This document shows, piece after piece, positions 7,250-16,443 of a stretch of DNA of 51,205 nt (position 1 is its first letter; each line of letters begins with the position of its first letter). Location of the stretch: assembly GCA_964413825.1 (NCBI GenBank), contig CAYPTS010000005.1:1-51205 (forward strand), written 5' to 3'. The DNA comes from JAFGKM01 sp964413825 (GTDB taxonomy: Bacteria > Ratteibacteria > UBA8468 > B48-G9 > JAFGKM01). The notes beneath the pieces are model-generated. The model was not told where the DNA came from and ran no database searches. It saw only the letters and a list, made by a program, of their open reading frames with translations. A program made the position numbers and the translations under genes.

Positions 7250-9625
7250 TCAGATATCAAGATTTTTGACTTCTTTGGCAAACTTCTCTATAAAATCCCT
7301 TCTCGGCTCCACGGCTTCACCCATAAGGATGGTAAATATCTCCTCGGCCTTGACCACGTCCTCAAGAGTAACTCTTTTCATCCTTCTGGTATTTGGGTCC
7401 ATCGTGGTCTCCCACAACTGCAGAGGGTTCATCTCCCCGAGACCTTTGTACCTTTGAACCGACAGCCCCTTCTTGCCCTTGTTTTTCAGGGTTTCGTACA
7501 AATCGATGAAACTGTATTTCTCCTGCCTGTTTTCACCGTCTTCCATGATAAAAATCTCGTCCGACGGCAGTTCCACGTCTACGCTGTTCTCTTCAAGACG
7601 TTTCAGTATCTTTTCAATGTCTCTCGCTTCGTAAATCTCGATTAACTTGTAGTTTTTATCACCGTTGGAGAAAAGGTCCACCTGGTCCTTGTTCTGTTTC
7701 TCCATAAACATGGAGAGTTCCTTATCCGTAGGGAAAAACTCTTCTTTCTCCCCGTATTTCATCCAGTACATGGGAACAATTCCCTTCGCCTTGCGGTACT
7801 TAAAGATTTTTCCCAGGTCGAGCCCCTTGTTTTCCAGACTCTGCTTGATTTCATTGAGCCGCTTGCTCAAAGTTGCCAGCTTCACCGCGCTGTCGCTTCC
7901 CGCAGGTTCCGGCTTCCCCTTCTTCTGCACCATGAGTGAAACGTTTTCTCTTGCCATCTGGATGAGCATCTTGTCCATCTCGGCTTCGGTATCCACATAT
8001 GACTCTTTTTTTCCTTTTTTAACCTTGTAAAGCGGCGGCTGGGCAATGTAAACGTAACCCTGCTTGATAAGTTCGGTCATCTGCCTGTAAAAGAATGTGA
8101 GAAGAAGCGTCCTGATGTGCGCACCGTCAACGTCGGCGTCCGCCATGATAATAATTTTTCTGTATCTGGTTTTCGATACGTCAAAATCCTCTCCGACTCC
8201 CCCGCCTATGGCGCCTATCATCATCTTCACTTCTTCGTTGTTGAGCACCTTTTCAAGTGGCGCCTTCTCCGCATTGATAATCTTGCCTCTCAAAGGCAGT
8301 ATCGCCTGAAAAAACCTGTCTCTGCCCTGCTTCGCGCTGCCTCCGGCGGAATCTCCCTCAACTATGAAAATCTCCCGCTGTGCCGGGTCCTTCACCGTGC
8401 AGTCGGCAAGTTTTCCTGGCAGGGCGCCTGTTTCGGAAAGTTTCTTTCTGGTAAGTTCGCGCGCCTTCCTCGCCGCATCCCGCGCCTTGGCGGTCATCAC
8501 GCACTTGTTGATTATCTCCCTGGCCGGCTCCGGATTTTCTTCAAGAAATGTAACCACCTGCTCTGAGGTTATTCCTTCCACGAGAAACCTTATCTTGGAA
8601 TTGCCCAGTTTGGTTTTTGTCTGCCCTTCAAACTGCGGCTCCGCTATTTTTACGCTTATAACCGCCGTGAGACCTTCCCTGATATCCTCTCCCGCAAGCG
8701 GCTTGTCGGTCAGAAACCCGTTGTTCTTGCCGTATTCGTTTATAGCGCGGGTGAGTCCGCCTCTGAACCCGGCGATATGGGTTCCGCCTTCTTTGGTATT
8801 GACGTTATTGGCGAAGGAAAGCACCGTTTCGCTGTACCCGTCGTTATACTGGAAAGCCACCTCGACCTCGCCCTCTTCCGCTTCCTTTTTAAAGTAAAGC
8901 GGCGCGGGAAAAAGAACCTTCTTGTTCTTGTTCAGATGCTCCACGAAAGAAACCAGCCCGCCGTCATACCTGTATTCCTCTTTCAGGCTCTTTCTTTCGT
9001 CTTCGAAAACTATCTTCACGCCGGCGTTCAGGAACGCCAGTTCCTTGACCCGCCCGGCAAGTATCCCGTCGTCAAATTCCTTCGTCTCAAAAATATCCTC
9101 ATCCGGCTTGAAGGTAACCTTGGTACCGGTGGTCTTTGTCTTGCCGATAGCAGTAAGTTCGGTAACCGGCTTGCCCCGCTCGTATCTCTGATGATAAACC
9201 TTGCCGTCTCTTTTAACCTCCACTTCCAGCCATTCAGAAAGCGCATTTACAACCGAGACTCCCACGCCGTGCAGTCCGCCGGACACCCGGTAGGCCTTCT
9301 TGTCGAACTTGCCTCCGGCGTGAAGCACCGTCAGAATGACCTCCACGGCAGGCCTTTTCTCCGTTTTGTGTATATCCACGGGGATGCCCCTGCCGTTATC
9401 CGACACCGTAACGGTATTGTCCGCATGCACGACAACGCTGATTTCACTGCAATGCCCTGCCATCGCTTCGTCTATACTGTTGTCTATGACCTCGTATACA
9501 AGGTGATGCAGACCGGAGATGGCAGTGTCCCCGATGTACATGGCCGGTCTTTTTCTTACCGCCTCAATCCCGCCCAGTACCTGTATAGTCGTCGCATCAT
9601 ATTTCTGCGTGCTTCTGTTATCCAT
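7250..9625 (-). CDS. gyrB: DNA gyrase subunit B with Toprim insertion
   Basis: This encodes the ATPase subunit of gyrase, 791 residues. The GHKL ATPase motifs are EVIDNSIDEA, GRGIPVD and GGLHGVG. The Toprim motifs are EGDSAGGSA and DADVDGAHIRT. Most GyrB proteins have about 640 residues. The extra length is an insertion of roughly 150-170 residues within the Toprim/C-terminal part, between LYKVKKGKK and the QRYKGLGEMN motif. E. coli-type GyrB also carries an insert in this region. A GTG at 9634 is possible, but the ATG at 9625 is correctly spaced from GGAGAG. The promoter is at 9663-9691. Confidence 0.98.
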   Translation of the reverse strand: MDNRSTQKYDATTIQVLGGIEAVRKRPAMYIGDTAISGLHHLVYEVIDNSIDEAMAGHCSEISVVVHADNTVTVSDNGRGIPVDIHKTEKRPAVEVILTVLHAGGKFDKKAYRVSGGLHGVGVSVVNALSEWLEVEVKRDGKVYHQRYERGKPVTELTAIGKTKTTGTKVTFKPDEDIFETKEFDDGILAGRVKELAFLNAGVKIVFEDERKSLKEEYRYDGGLVSFVEHLNKNKKVLFPAPLYFKKEAEEGEVEVAFQYNDGYSETVLSFANNVNTKEGGTHIAGFRGGLTRAINEYGKNNGFLTDKPLAGEDIREGLTAVISVKIAEPQFEGQTKTKLGNSKIRFLVEGITSEQVVTFLEENPEPAREIINKCVMTAKARDAARKARELTRKKLSETGALPGKLADCTVKDPAQREIFIVEGDSAGGSAKQGRDRFFQAILPLRGKIINAEKAPLEKVLNNEEVKMMIGAIGGGVGEDFDVSKTRYRKIIIMADADVDGAHIRTLLLTFFYRQMTELIKQGYVYIAQPPLYKVKKGKKESYVDTEAEMDKMLIQMARENVSLMVQKKGKPEPAGSDSAVKLATLSKRLNEIKQSLENKGLDLGKIFKYRKAKGIVPMYWMKYGEKEEFFPTDKELSMFMEKQNKDQVDLFSNGDKNYKLIEIYEARDIEKILKRLEENSVDVELPSDEIFIMEDGENRQEKYSFIDLYETLKNKGKKGLSVQRYKGLGEMNPLQLWETTMDPNTRRMKRVTLEDVVKAEEIFTILMGEAVEPRRDFIEKFAKEVKNLDI

Positions 9626-9662
9626 TTTTACCACTCTCCCGATAGTTTAAGATAAACATTCT

Positions 9663-9691
9663 ATAATATCCTTTTTTCCCGCTCATGTCAA
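9663..9691 (-). promoter_or_regulatory. gyrB promoter
   Basis: On the minus strand, the -35 box TTGACA (9686-9691), a 17-base spacer and the -10 box TATTAT (9663-9668) lie about 40 bases before the gyrB ATG. It probably drives the run from gyrB through clpB. Confidence 0.8.
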
Positions 9692-9791
9692 ACCCTTTCT
9701 GAAGAGGGAGTTCTCTGTATTTGAATGCTCTTTACAGGTGTGTAAAACTGAGCGATGGAAATCCTGAAAGGTGAAATGACCTGCAAAAGCA

Positions 9792-10853
9792 TTATTTTTG
9801 ACGAACGTCTTCTACATCTACAGGTTGGCCTGTCTTTGTGGATTGGTAACACATCTCAATCATACCTGTGACGGCAACGGTATCATCCAGAGTAATCAGA
9901 GGTTGTCGATGGTTTTTCACGGAGTCGACAAAATCATTTACATACAGTTGTACAATAGACTCTTCACAATGTTCCAATTGATAACCCGGAGCGAATGGAT
10001 ATTGCAGTGTTTCAACATCAGGATATACGATAATGCGTTCCCCAAGACCGTCATTGATAGCAAACATCCCTGCATTTCCTATAACCTCACACCTGATATC
10101 TGCTTCGGGGATTGTTGCCGTCGCTGTTCGTCCAACCACCAATGTCCCTATGCCTCCTCCTTCAAATATAATAGAAGCGACAGCAAAATCTTCTGTTTCA
10201 TTCTCCCTGTACGAAGAATAGAAACAACTGCCTCTTCCGGCAAAAACAGATTTCACTTCGCAGCGGAAGAATTTCCTTAGAGCAAGCAATCCATAGGGAC
10301 CAAAATTAATTAGTTCCCCGGTTTCGCCTTTCGGGTTCATAAATTTTCTTGCCAGATACATGAAATGAGCAACCAGCGGTTGACCTATCTTCCCTTCGTC
10401 TATAATTTTTGCAGCAAGGCGAAACGGCCGGCCGAAGACCGGAAGAGGAACATCCCATGTGAAATTGATTTTTGTGCGCCGGACGGTTTGCGCCATGCGT
10501 TTTACCCGGGCAAAATCAGTACCGGCCGGTTTTTCACACATGATATGCACACCCTTTTCTGCAATGTTTTCCACGACATCCGGATTGTCTGCAGCGGGAA
10601 CTGCTATGGAAGCAACATCTACTTTATGGTGGCGGAATACCTTATGATAATCATTGTAGATAGGTACGCTGTCTCTCTTGCGGTTGATATAGTCGAAAAA
10701 ACCCTTAATGCGCTTATCTTGTTCTTCATCCGGTAATCCGGGATATGTACTGACAGCAACCAGTTCCGTATCCGGATGCATCGCAAGAACTCCTCCATAA
10801 CCAGATTGATGGCCGGTCATGCCGATAATTGCTGCTTTTAACTTAGAAGACAT
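9792..10853 (-). CDS. Gfo/Idh/MocA-family oxidoreductase
   Basis: This is a 353-residue NAD(P)-dependent oxidoreductase of the family that acts on sugars, inositols and their derivatives in the cytoplasm. It has an N-terminal Rossmann fold (AAIIGMTGHQSGYGG), the CEKPAGT motif near residue 90 that carries the catalytic lysine, and a C-terminal alpha/beta substrate domain. I choose the ATG at 10853 rather than an upstream GTG at 10868, because the protein then begins at the Rossmann strand. It overlaps the preceding paralogue by 11 bases. It is the last gene of the LacI-linked operon. The substrate cannot be read from the sequence. Confidence 0.92.
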   Translation of the reverse strand: MSSKLKAAIIGMTGHQSGYGGVLAMHPDTELVAVSTYPGLPDEEQDKRIKGFFDYINRKRDSVPIYNDYHKVFRHHKVDVASIAVPAADNPDVVENIAEKGVHIMCEKPAGTDFARVKRMAQTVRRTKINFTWDVPLPVFGRPFRLAAKIIDEGKIGQPLVAHFMYLARKFMNPKGETGELINFGPYGLLALRKFFRCEVKSVFAGRGSCFYSSYRENETEDFAVASIIFEGGGIGTLVVGRTATATIPEADIRCEVIGNAGMFAINDGLGERIIVYPDVETLQYPFAPGYQLEHCEESIVQLYVNDFVDSVKNHRQPLITLDDTVAVTGMIEMCYQSTKTGQPVDVEDVRQK

Positions 10854-11859
10854 AAGATACCTTTTCACACCGGTTGTTCTTTAACGACTCGATTGCGGTA
10901 AGAATAGCCGACAGAACATTGCCGGAAAAGCGTATTGGAATTTCCACTCTACGATTATTAATTATTGAATCTATGAACGAGGCGATTTCCGCTGCAAACG
11001 GATTTGAGCCCGGGCTTGAGGATAGGGGATAGATGGTATAACCTTCACGTGTATATGCGTACATGCCGGAAGCCGCTGAATTGTAGCATATTGTCCCTTT
11101 TGTCCCCACCACATAAAAGTCGGTTTTTCCCGGAAAGTTGGGAAAGTTCATTATCCGGTTTTCTTCTGTTATGGCCGTTCGCCCGTTAGTGAACTCCATC
11201 TGTACGGAAAAATACTCATAGAGAGGTATTTCATTCCGCCCGTTGTGCCCGATAGCATATACTGTACCGGGCAGTTCGCCAAAAAGCCAGCATGCCATAT
11301 CTACGCTGTGCATACCGTTGTGCAGAAGGAGAAAATGCGGACTATCAGCGTAACGTTGAACATATGGATTCTCCGGTGTCCAGTTATTGCCGCCTGCCCC
11401 TATGAGTATCCGCGCAAAAACGGGTTCGCCGATTCTGCCTGCGTGCACGATATCAGCTATCTTGCGGATACGAGGAACGTGACGGCATGACTGGGCACAC
11501 ATTATTTTGATATTATTTTTTTCCGCTGTCTCGATCATAAGCCGTGCATCCTCAATGGTAGTAGCCAAAGGTTTTTCAACCAACACATGTTTCCCGCGGC
11601 GGGCGGCAGCCACGGCAATCTCGCAATGCACTTCGTCCGATGCGGCAATATCCACCATCTGGATGCCAGGCTCTTCGATGAGTCTGCGGTAATCATAGTA
11701 AGGTTTTGCGCCATACTCCCGGGCCAGCATATCCGCTTTCTCCCGAACGATGTCACAGACACCTGCCAAGACAGCCTGTGCATTTGCGGCAATTCCCAAA
11801 GCATGCTGGGTTGCAACGCCACTGGCTCCGATAAGACCAACACCTATTTTACTGCTCAT
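10843..11859 (-). CDS. Gfo/Idh/MocA-family oxidoreductase (second paralogue)
   Basis: This is a 338-residue member of the same family as its downstream neighbour, only distantly similar to it. The Rossmann motif GLIGASGVA is at the N-terminus. VEKPLATT near residue 95 holds the catalytic lysine. HSVDMACWLFG near residue 185 matches the conserved histidine region. It overlaps the end of the secreted glycosidase-like gene by 11 bases, which indicates translational coupling. Paired enzymes of this family can oxidise and re-reduce a sugar (for example C3-oxo chemistry), so a joint role in processing a released sugar is plausible. That is inference. Confidence 0.94.
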   Translation of the reverse strand: MSSKIGVGLIGASGVATQHALGIAANAQAVLAGVCDIVREKADMLAREYGAKPYYDYRRLIEEPGIQMVDIAASDEVHCEIAVAAARRGKHVLVEKPLATTIEDARLMIETAEKNNIKIMCAQSCRHVPRIRKIADIVHAGRIGEPVFARILIGAGGNNWTPENPYVQRYADSPHFLLLHNGMHSVDMACWLFGELPGTVYAIGHNGRNEIPLYEYFSVQMEFTNGRTAITEENRIMNFPNFPGKTDFYVVGTKGTICYNSAASGMYAYTREGYTIYPLSSSPGSNPFAAEIASFIDSIINNRRVEIPIRFSGNVLSAILTAIESLKNNRCEKVSYVF

Positions 11860-14365
11860 CTGTTTTCAAAAGGTGTAATATTTTTGCCGTATTATACTGA
11901 AAAGAGCTATCGTCTCGATTCAGAGATGTGGTGAAAGACACTATGCCGTTAACGTAGTTACTTGTAACTGTCTGTTTTGCCGCCAAGTCTATCACTTTCG
12001 GAGGAACCTTGCAGTTCATAGTCACCTGAACCTTTGTGTTTGCTGTGGTTTTGTCCGGTATCCATGGACTGGAAACAAAAATAAGCGCTTCCTTTTCTGT
12101 TTCCAGTCCGTGTCCCCAACCCCCGCCTCTAATGCTGATGCGCCCGGGAGAGATAGGTTCTCCTTCCAGAATGATATGCTCAACCGGGATTATCTGCTGC
12201 ATTACTTCTGCCAGCACCTGGTAGTCCAGCGGCGTCAATCCCAGGCCGGTGTCAAAAAGTATACCTTTCAAGCCAGAAGCAAAAGCCCCAAGCAAGTATT
12301 CTTTGACGTATCTGGAACTCACCATATTATAGACACCTCTTGATTGAATATAGGGAAAATCGACAGTTTTAACTTTGCGGGGCAGTGCATGCCGGTAGAA
12401 AAGATGCGGTCTGTCCACTAACGGATTGGGATGTGTGCCGAATCGTGTACCCACATCATCAAGAACACCTTTTTTCAAGAGGGTTGCGTAATCATGAAAT
12501 GCATGGTGTCCGTAGGGTCCGTCATGCCAAGGAGTGGCAAGCAACTGGCAGAACTTTGCCGGTGAAAGTCCGCGCGTGGACAGTCCCTCGGAAGCTGCTC
12601 TTTTTAACATTAAAAATCTTTCAGCCAGAAAATCGTACCAAAAACTCATCCAGGCGTTTTGATAAAACTTATCTTCTGGTTTCTTTGAAACCACAAATTT
12701 TTCCGGGCAGGCATCTTGCGAGAGTTCTGGATGATGTTTTTTAATGAACTCCTGAAATCGCCGCAGGCAATCCGGGCAAAAACATCCCTTCGGGTCCCAT
12801 CCCCGCGGTTCATAGTCGTGGTAAAAATATTCAAATCCCATAGCCCCGAGTTTGCGATAATCATCCGCGGTTTCTTCTCCAAAGCGTTCCTTTTCATACC
12901 ACGGACATATCCCTCCTCTCTCATCAGGTTTTACCGAACCGTCCGACTGCAATTTCAGAAACGGGGCAGAACGTTGCTCCGAAGAAGGCAGCCATGAACG
13001 TATTGCAACGAAATTCCCAACCGGTTTTATGCCTGCCGGCAGCATCTTTGTTTGAATAATATCCTCGGGTTTACGCAAACATAGAGGATACTGCTTGAAA
13101 TATCCGTCTTCTGTATAGTGCGCAGACATGTCACTCAGGAGTCCGTAACCGGTAAAGTTCATCCCGTTCAATCCTGTCTGTCCGTAACTTTCCCCAAAGT
13201 CCGGCCAGGCAGCAACTTGGTAGATATAAAACCATGGACCTGTAGTTATCAGATGTTTAGGTTTTTCTTTTGTCCATGGAATATTTACCGCATACATCTC
13301 AAATTTTTGTTCGCGTGCCTTCTGAAAAGTTCCATCAGGGAGACTGCGATATGATTCTATGAGAGCCGGACCTAAATATCCCGGACCCTTTTTTCTTGAA
13401 CGCCAGTACCAAGTCTCAACTCTGTTTCTCCTGCCATGGTCAAATTCCGACTCGAGTTCATAGCAGTGAGCCGGCTTCCCATAGAGAGATGTTGCGCCCA
13501 TATCTCTCACAGTATAAAGGTAAGAACTGCCGATTTCTACTTCCGGTGGAACAGTAAGCCGTATCTTATGCAAATCAGACCCTATTCCGAAATTGGTAAA
13601 AAAATAGAAAAACCGGTCTGCCAGATATACGTCAGAACGCCAGTGAAGGGAAAACACATTGGTATTACCATAGATACGTTCCTCTTCCGGATGAGGGTCA
13701 TCATTGCGCACCGGCCGGCCGTAGGCTTCCACTTCCAGAAGTAGAGGACTGCCAATAACTACAAGGGTTTTTCCCTTCAGCCGTAAATCCTTGAGCCGTA
13801 GCGGAACAATCTCTCTTTCCTCATTATACACATCGATTTCCTTCACTGTATCGTATATTCCACCCAATGTGAATGTTCGCCGGTCGCTGGTAGCCATAAC
13901 CCAGAAACGTTGCGGCAGACTTCCGGCAAGGTCGTACGGATTATGCCGGGAGAAGAGAACAACCTCATCGAACCACATCTCCTCATCAAAATCAAAGTAA
14001 AACGCCCATTCCGCAGTTGGCGGCGTCAGCAGATAAGCGGGAATTTTATTCTGTTCTGTATGGAAGGACGTTAACTGGATAGACGGATATGGCTGGGAAA
14101 TAATACCGTCTGTCAGCCAGCCGGCAGGACACTTCTGGTTCACAATTGTCACCTCGCCGTCCTCACTTACCCAACCCTCTGTCCCGAACTTGCGGAATAT
14201 CTTTTCCCCGTAGAAAACACCATCAGAGTACTTTGACAATTGCTGTATTACAAGTGAATAAGGCCTCCCTGAAAGAATGTTTTCGCCGCCCGCTAAAACG
14301 GATGTTGTAAAAACAGCAACAAGGAACACGTAAAGAGACAATTTCCTAATACGGCCAGTATCCAT
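11849..14365 (-). CDS. Secreted glycosidase-like protein, unassigned family
   Basis: This is an 838-residue exported protein. A signal peptide is visible at residues 1-26 (RIRKLS, then a hydrophobic stretch ending VLAGG). About residues 30-230 look like a beta-sandwich of the carbohydrate-binding type, with a WAFYFDFDEEMWFDEVVLFS-like stretch. About residues 470-790 resemble a TIM-barrel glycoside hydrolase: FEYFYHDYEPRGWD is followed by a CFCPDC pair that may bind a metal, a pattern I associate with poorly characterised glycosidase-like proteins of Planctomycetota-type bacteria. The ATG at 14365 has GGGGGGAGG before it. The gene overlaps the prepilin gene by 20 bases. I cannot name the family or the substrate. 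Confidence 0.85.
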   Translation of the reverse strand: MDTGRIRKLSLYVFLVAVFTTSVLAGGENILSGRPYSLVIQQLSKYSDGVFYGEKIFRKFGTEGWVSEDGEVTIVNQKCPAGWLTDGIISQPYPSIQLTSFHTEQNKIPAYLLTPPTAEWAFYFDFDEEMWFDEVVLFSRHNPYDLAGSLPQRFWVMATSDRRTFTLGGIYDTVKEIDVYNEEREIVPLRLKDLRLKGKTLVVIGSPLLLEVEAYGRPVRNDDPHPEEERIYGNTNVFSLHWRSDVYLADRFFYFFTNFGIGSDLHKIRLTVPPEVEIGSSYLYTVRDMGATSLYGKPAHCYELESEFDHGRRNRVETWYWRSRKKGPGYLGPALIESYRSLPDGTFQKAREQKFEMYAVNIPWTKEKPKHLITTGPWFYIYQVAAWPDFGESYGQTGLNGMNFTGYGLLSDMSAHYTEDGYFKQYPLCLRKPEDIIQTKMLPAGIKPVGNFVAIRSWLPSSEQRSAPFLKLQSDGSVKPDERGGICPWYEKERFGEETADDYRKLGAMGFEYFYHDYEPRGWDPKGCFCPDCLRRFQEFIKKHHPELSQDACPEKFVVSKKPEDKFYQNAWMSFWYDFLAERFLMLKRAASEGLSTRGLSPAKFCQLLATPWHDGPYGHHAFHDYATLLKKGVLDDVGTRFGTHPNPLVDRPHLFYRHALPRKVKTVDFPYIQSRGVYNMVSSRYVKEYLLGAFASGLKGILFDTGLGLTPLDYQVLAEVMQQIIPVEHIILEGEPISPGRISIRGGGWGHGLETEKEALIFVSSPWIPDKTTANTKVQVTMNCKVPPKVIDLAAKQTVTSNYVNGIVSFTTSLNRDDSSFQYNTAKILHLLKTDEQ

Positions 14366-15161
14366 AGACCTCCCCCCAGTCTGTTGGTGTTGCTTTCTGA
14401 GTCCAGTTTTTATTTTCCATCCAGGTATTCCAAGGATAACTATCCACATTACCCTGCCACAACCACTTTTGGTCTCCGGGAGCAGCATGCCCATCTGCAT
14501 ACAACACATTGGCAAAATGGCTATGCCGGTAGCACACATCTTGTTGGCTGGGGACAATGTAATATCCCTGTTTTCTTGTATCTGCCTCGGGACTTGCTTG
14601 TCGCCGGTACCACGAATCCACCAGAACCATTTGCTGTTCAGGTTTGGTTATTCGCGAAAGTTTGACCGGATATTTTGTCTCGTAATATGACGTATAATTC
14701 GCATTCCCCAACGCATAATTGTTATAGCCGTACCCACAGTATATCAATTGTGTATGTTTCTTTTGTAGAGACGGGCAGAAGAAAAAACCGTGGCGAGAAA
14801 TGCTAATCTGCTTCCATCCCGCATATCCCGTTCCCATGTCAGTCCCCAGATAGGAAGCGAGCATCTGCGGCCAGACATATTTCCAGTCGTTCCAGCCTGA
14901 CCCGCCGTAAAGACTTGGGGGGAAGCATTCGTCGTAGTCTCCTAAGTACATATGGAATGCCAGTCCGAGTTGCTTCAGATTATTTACGCAAACGGCAGCC
15001 CGCGCCCTTTCCCTCGCCTGTGACAGCGCCGGAAGAAGCATCGCCGCCAGGATGGCTATGATAGCCACCACTACAAGCAATTCAATCAAGGTGAAGGCTT
15101 TCTTGTTTTGTTTCCGCCTGTTTTTAAAGATTTGGTGAAGAAAAAAATTTTTTCTGTCCAT
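14346..15161 (-). CDS. Type II secretion prepilin-like protein (DUF1559, H-X9-DG)
   Basis: This is a 271-residue pseudopilin-like protein. A basic leader is followed by the prepilin peptidase site and methylation helix, KKAFTLIELLVVVAIIAILAA (residues 20-40). The C-terminal part is the DUF1559 domain and ends with the H-X9-DG motif (HSHFANVLYADG). Lone genes of this kind are greatly expanded in Planctomycetota, Lentisphaerota and Omnitrophota-like bacteria. They are often placed beside genes for secreted enzymes, as here. A role in export or surface display of the next gene's product is possible but unproven. An AAGGAG site lies 11 bases before the ATG. Confidence 0.92.
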   Translation of the reverse strand: MDRKNFFLHQIFKNRRKQNKKAFTLIELLVVVAIIAILAAMLLPALSQARERARAAVCVNNLKQLGLAFHMYLGDYDECFPPSLYGGSGWNDWKYVWPQMLASYLGTDMGTGYAGWKQISISRHGFFFCPSLQKKHTQLIYCGYGYNNYALGNANYTSYYETKYPVKLSRITKPEQQMVLVDSWYRRQASPEADTRKQGYYIVPSQQDVCYRHSHFANVLYADGHAAPGDQKWLWQGNVDSYPWNTWMENKNWTQKATPTDWGEVYGYWPY

Positions 15162-15250
15162 TTTTCCATTTCTCCTTTAACTTAAATACTGCCTGATGCA
15201 GACTGTTTGTTCTGCTTAATATTCTTTATTTCATCACCCCCCCCGTCCAT

Positions 15251-16258
15251 TCAATCCCCCTTAAATCCACAGGATTTTCTGACAACAAGTTCCGGCTGAA
15301 TAACTACCTCTTCATAAGGAACTCCTGAATTCTGTTTCTTCGCAATGCTCACTATTATCCTGACCAATTCTCCGGCGATGATATCGACGGGCAAAGATAT
15401 CGTCGTAAGGGACGGCGTTAGAAATCTTCCTTCCCTGATATTGTCAAATCCAACCATAGCCATCTCCCCGGGCATCTTCATCCCTGCTTCTCCTATGGCA
15501 TGCATCGCACCTATCGCAAAAACGTCGTTTCTGGCAAACACAGCAGTGGGCATCTCTTTAAAAGATAAAATTTTTTTCATGCATTCATATCCCTGTTCCA
15601 TGTAATCCCTGCACTGTTCATGGGAATAAGGAGTAATCCAATTTTCATCGAAAACCGCCTTGTGTTTTAACAAAGTATCTTTATATCCGATAAATCTCGG
15701 TTCATCCACCGCTGAACCTATAAAACCTATCGTCCGATGCCCGCATTTTATAAGGTGTTCCGTTGCCAAACACCCTCCCTTATAGATATCTACTGATACA
15801 TAGTTGTTGAGAATTACGGGTTTATTAAAGAAAACCATCCCGATGTTTTCCTTTTGCAGTTCCATTATGGATTTCACTTCTCTGGTCAGGAAATCGGAAG
15901 TAACGATAATGCCTTCAACACCCCTGTTGAGCAAAAACTCGATGGCTTCTTTGCAATCATTCGGCCCGGTAACCGGAAAAAAAATAGCCGTATAGCCTTG
16001 TTTATGCAAAAAAGAATGAATCTTAGCGGTGAGTTCTGCGAAAAAAGGATGGGAAAAGGACGGTGTAATTACACCGATTAGAAAAGTCTTTTTTAAGGAC
16101 AGGCTTCTTGCCGCCATGTTAGGCCTGTAATTCAGAGTTGAAGCCAGTTTTTTCACCCTGTCTTTTGTCTGCTTCTTGACTTTTGGCGAATCTCTTAGTG
16201 CAAGCGAAACAGTCGATCTGGAAATTTTTAATATATCCGCTATTTCTTCTTGTACCAT
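15251..16258 (-). CDS. LacI-family transcriptional regulator
   Basis: This is a 335-residue repressor with an N-terminal helix-turn-helix and hinge (SRSTVSLALRDSPKV, then YRPNMAARSLS) and a periplasmic-binding-protein-like effector domain (VGFDNIREGRFLTPSLTT near residue 280). The ATG at 16258 has GAGGAT seven bases before it. The longer open frame upstream crosses the promoter, so it is not coding. Its own promoter is consensus and is flanked by two TTCAnnCGnnTGAA dyads of the LacI class, which indicates autoregulation and control of the four genes downstream. The effector is probably a sugar related to the operon's substrate. Confidence 0.95.
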   Translation of the reverse strand: MVQEEIADILKISRSTVSLALRDSPKVKKQTKDRVKKLASTLNYRPNMAARSLSLKKTFLIGVITPSFSHPFFAELTAKIHSFLHKQGYTAIFFPVTGPNDCKEAIEFLLNRGVEGIIVTSDFLTREVKSIMELQKENIGMVFFNKPVILNNYVSVDIYKGGCLATEHLIKCGHRTIGFIGSAVDEPRFIGYKDTLLKHKAVFDENWITPYSHEQCRDYMEQGYECMKKILSFKEMPTAVFARNDVFAIGAMHAIGEAGMKMPGEMAMVGFDNIREGRFLTPSLTTISLPVDIIAGELVRIIVSIAKKQNSGVPYEEVVIQPELVVRKSCGFKGD

Positions 16259-16273
16259 TGTTTTATCCTCTTT

Positions 16274-16287
16274 TTCACGCGGTTGAA
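16274..16287. promoter_or_regulatory. LacI-type operator O1
   Basis: The sequence is TTCACGCGGTTGAA, an imperfect dyad TTCAnnCGnnTGAA with the central CG usual for LacI-family sites. It covers the predicted transcription start of lacI (about 16285), so bound repressor would block transcription. Confidence 0.8.
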
Positions 16288-16291
16288 TTTC

Positions 16292-16320
16292 ATTATACCA
16301 TCTGTTTTTGAATTTGTCAA
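16292..16320 (-). promoter_or_regulatory. lacI operon promoter, full consensus
   Basis: On the minus strand, TTGACA (16315-16320), 17 bases and TATAAT (16292-16297) match the sigma-70 consensus at every position. It lies between the two operators. Confidence 0.9.
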
Positions 16321-16352
16321 TAATAATTGTGTAAGTCCGGCAATATAGATAT

Positions 16353-16366
16353 TTCACTCGGTTGAA
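16353..16366. promoter_or_regulatory. LacI-type operator O2
   Basis: The sequence is TTCACTCGGTTGAA, which differs from O1 at one base. It lies 79 bp from O1, upstream of the -35 box, a spacing that would permit a repression loop. Confidence 0.75.
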
Positions 16367-16443
16367 TTTATTAAACGGATACCCATCTCTTTCCGTAGAG
16401 GGACTGTCAACATTGGAGATACCATGAGGAAAAAAGTTGTCTG

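Noticed and set aside
6113..7645. 510-codon plus-strand frame opposite gyrA/gyrB
   Set aside because: It runs across the end of one gyrase gene into the other, shows no domain, and is explained by codon bias of the true genes.
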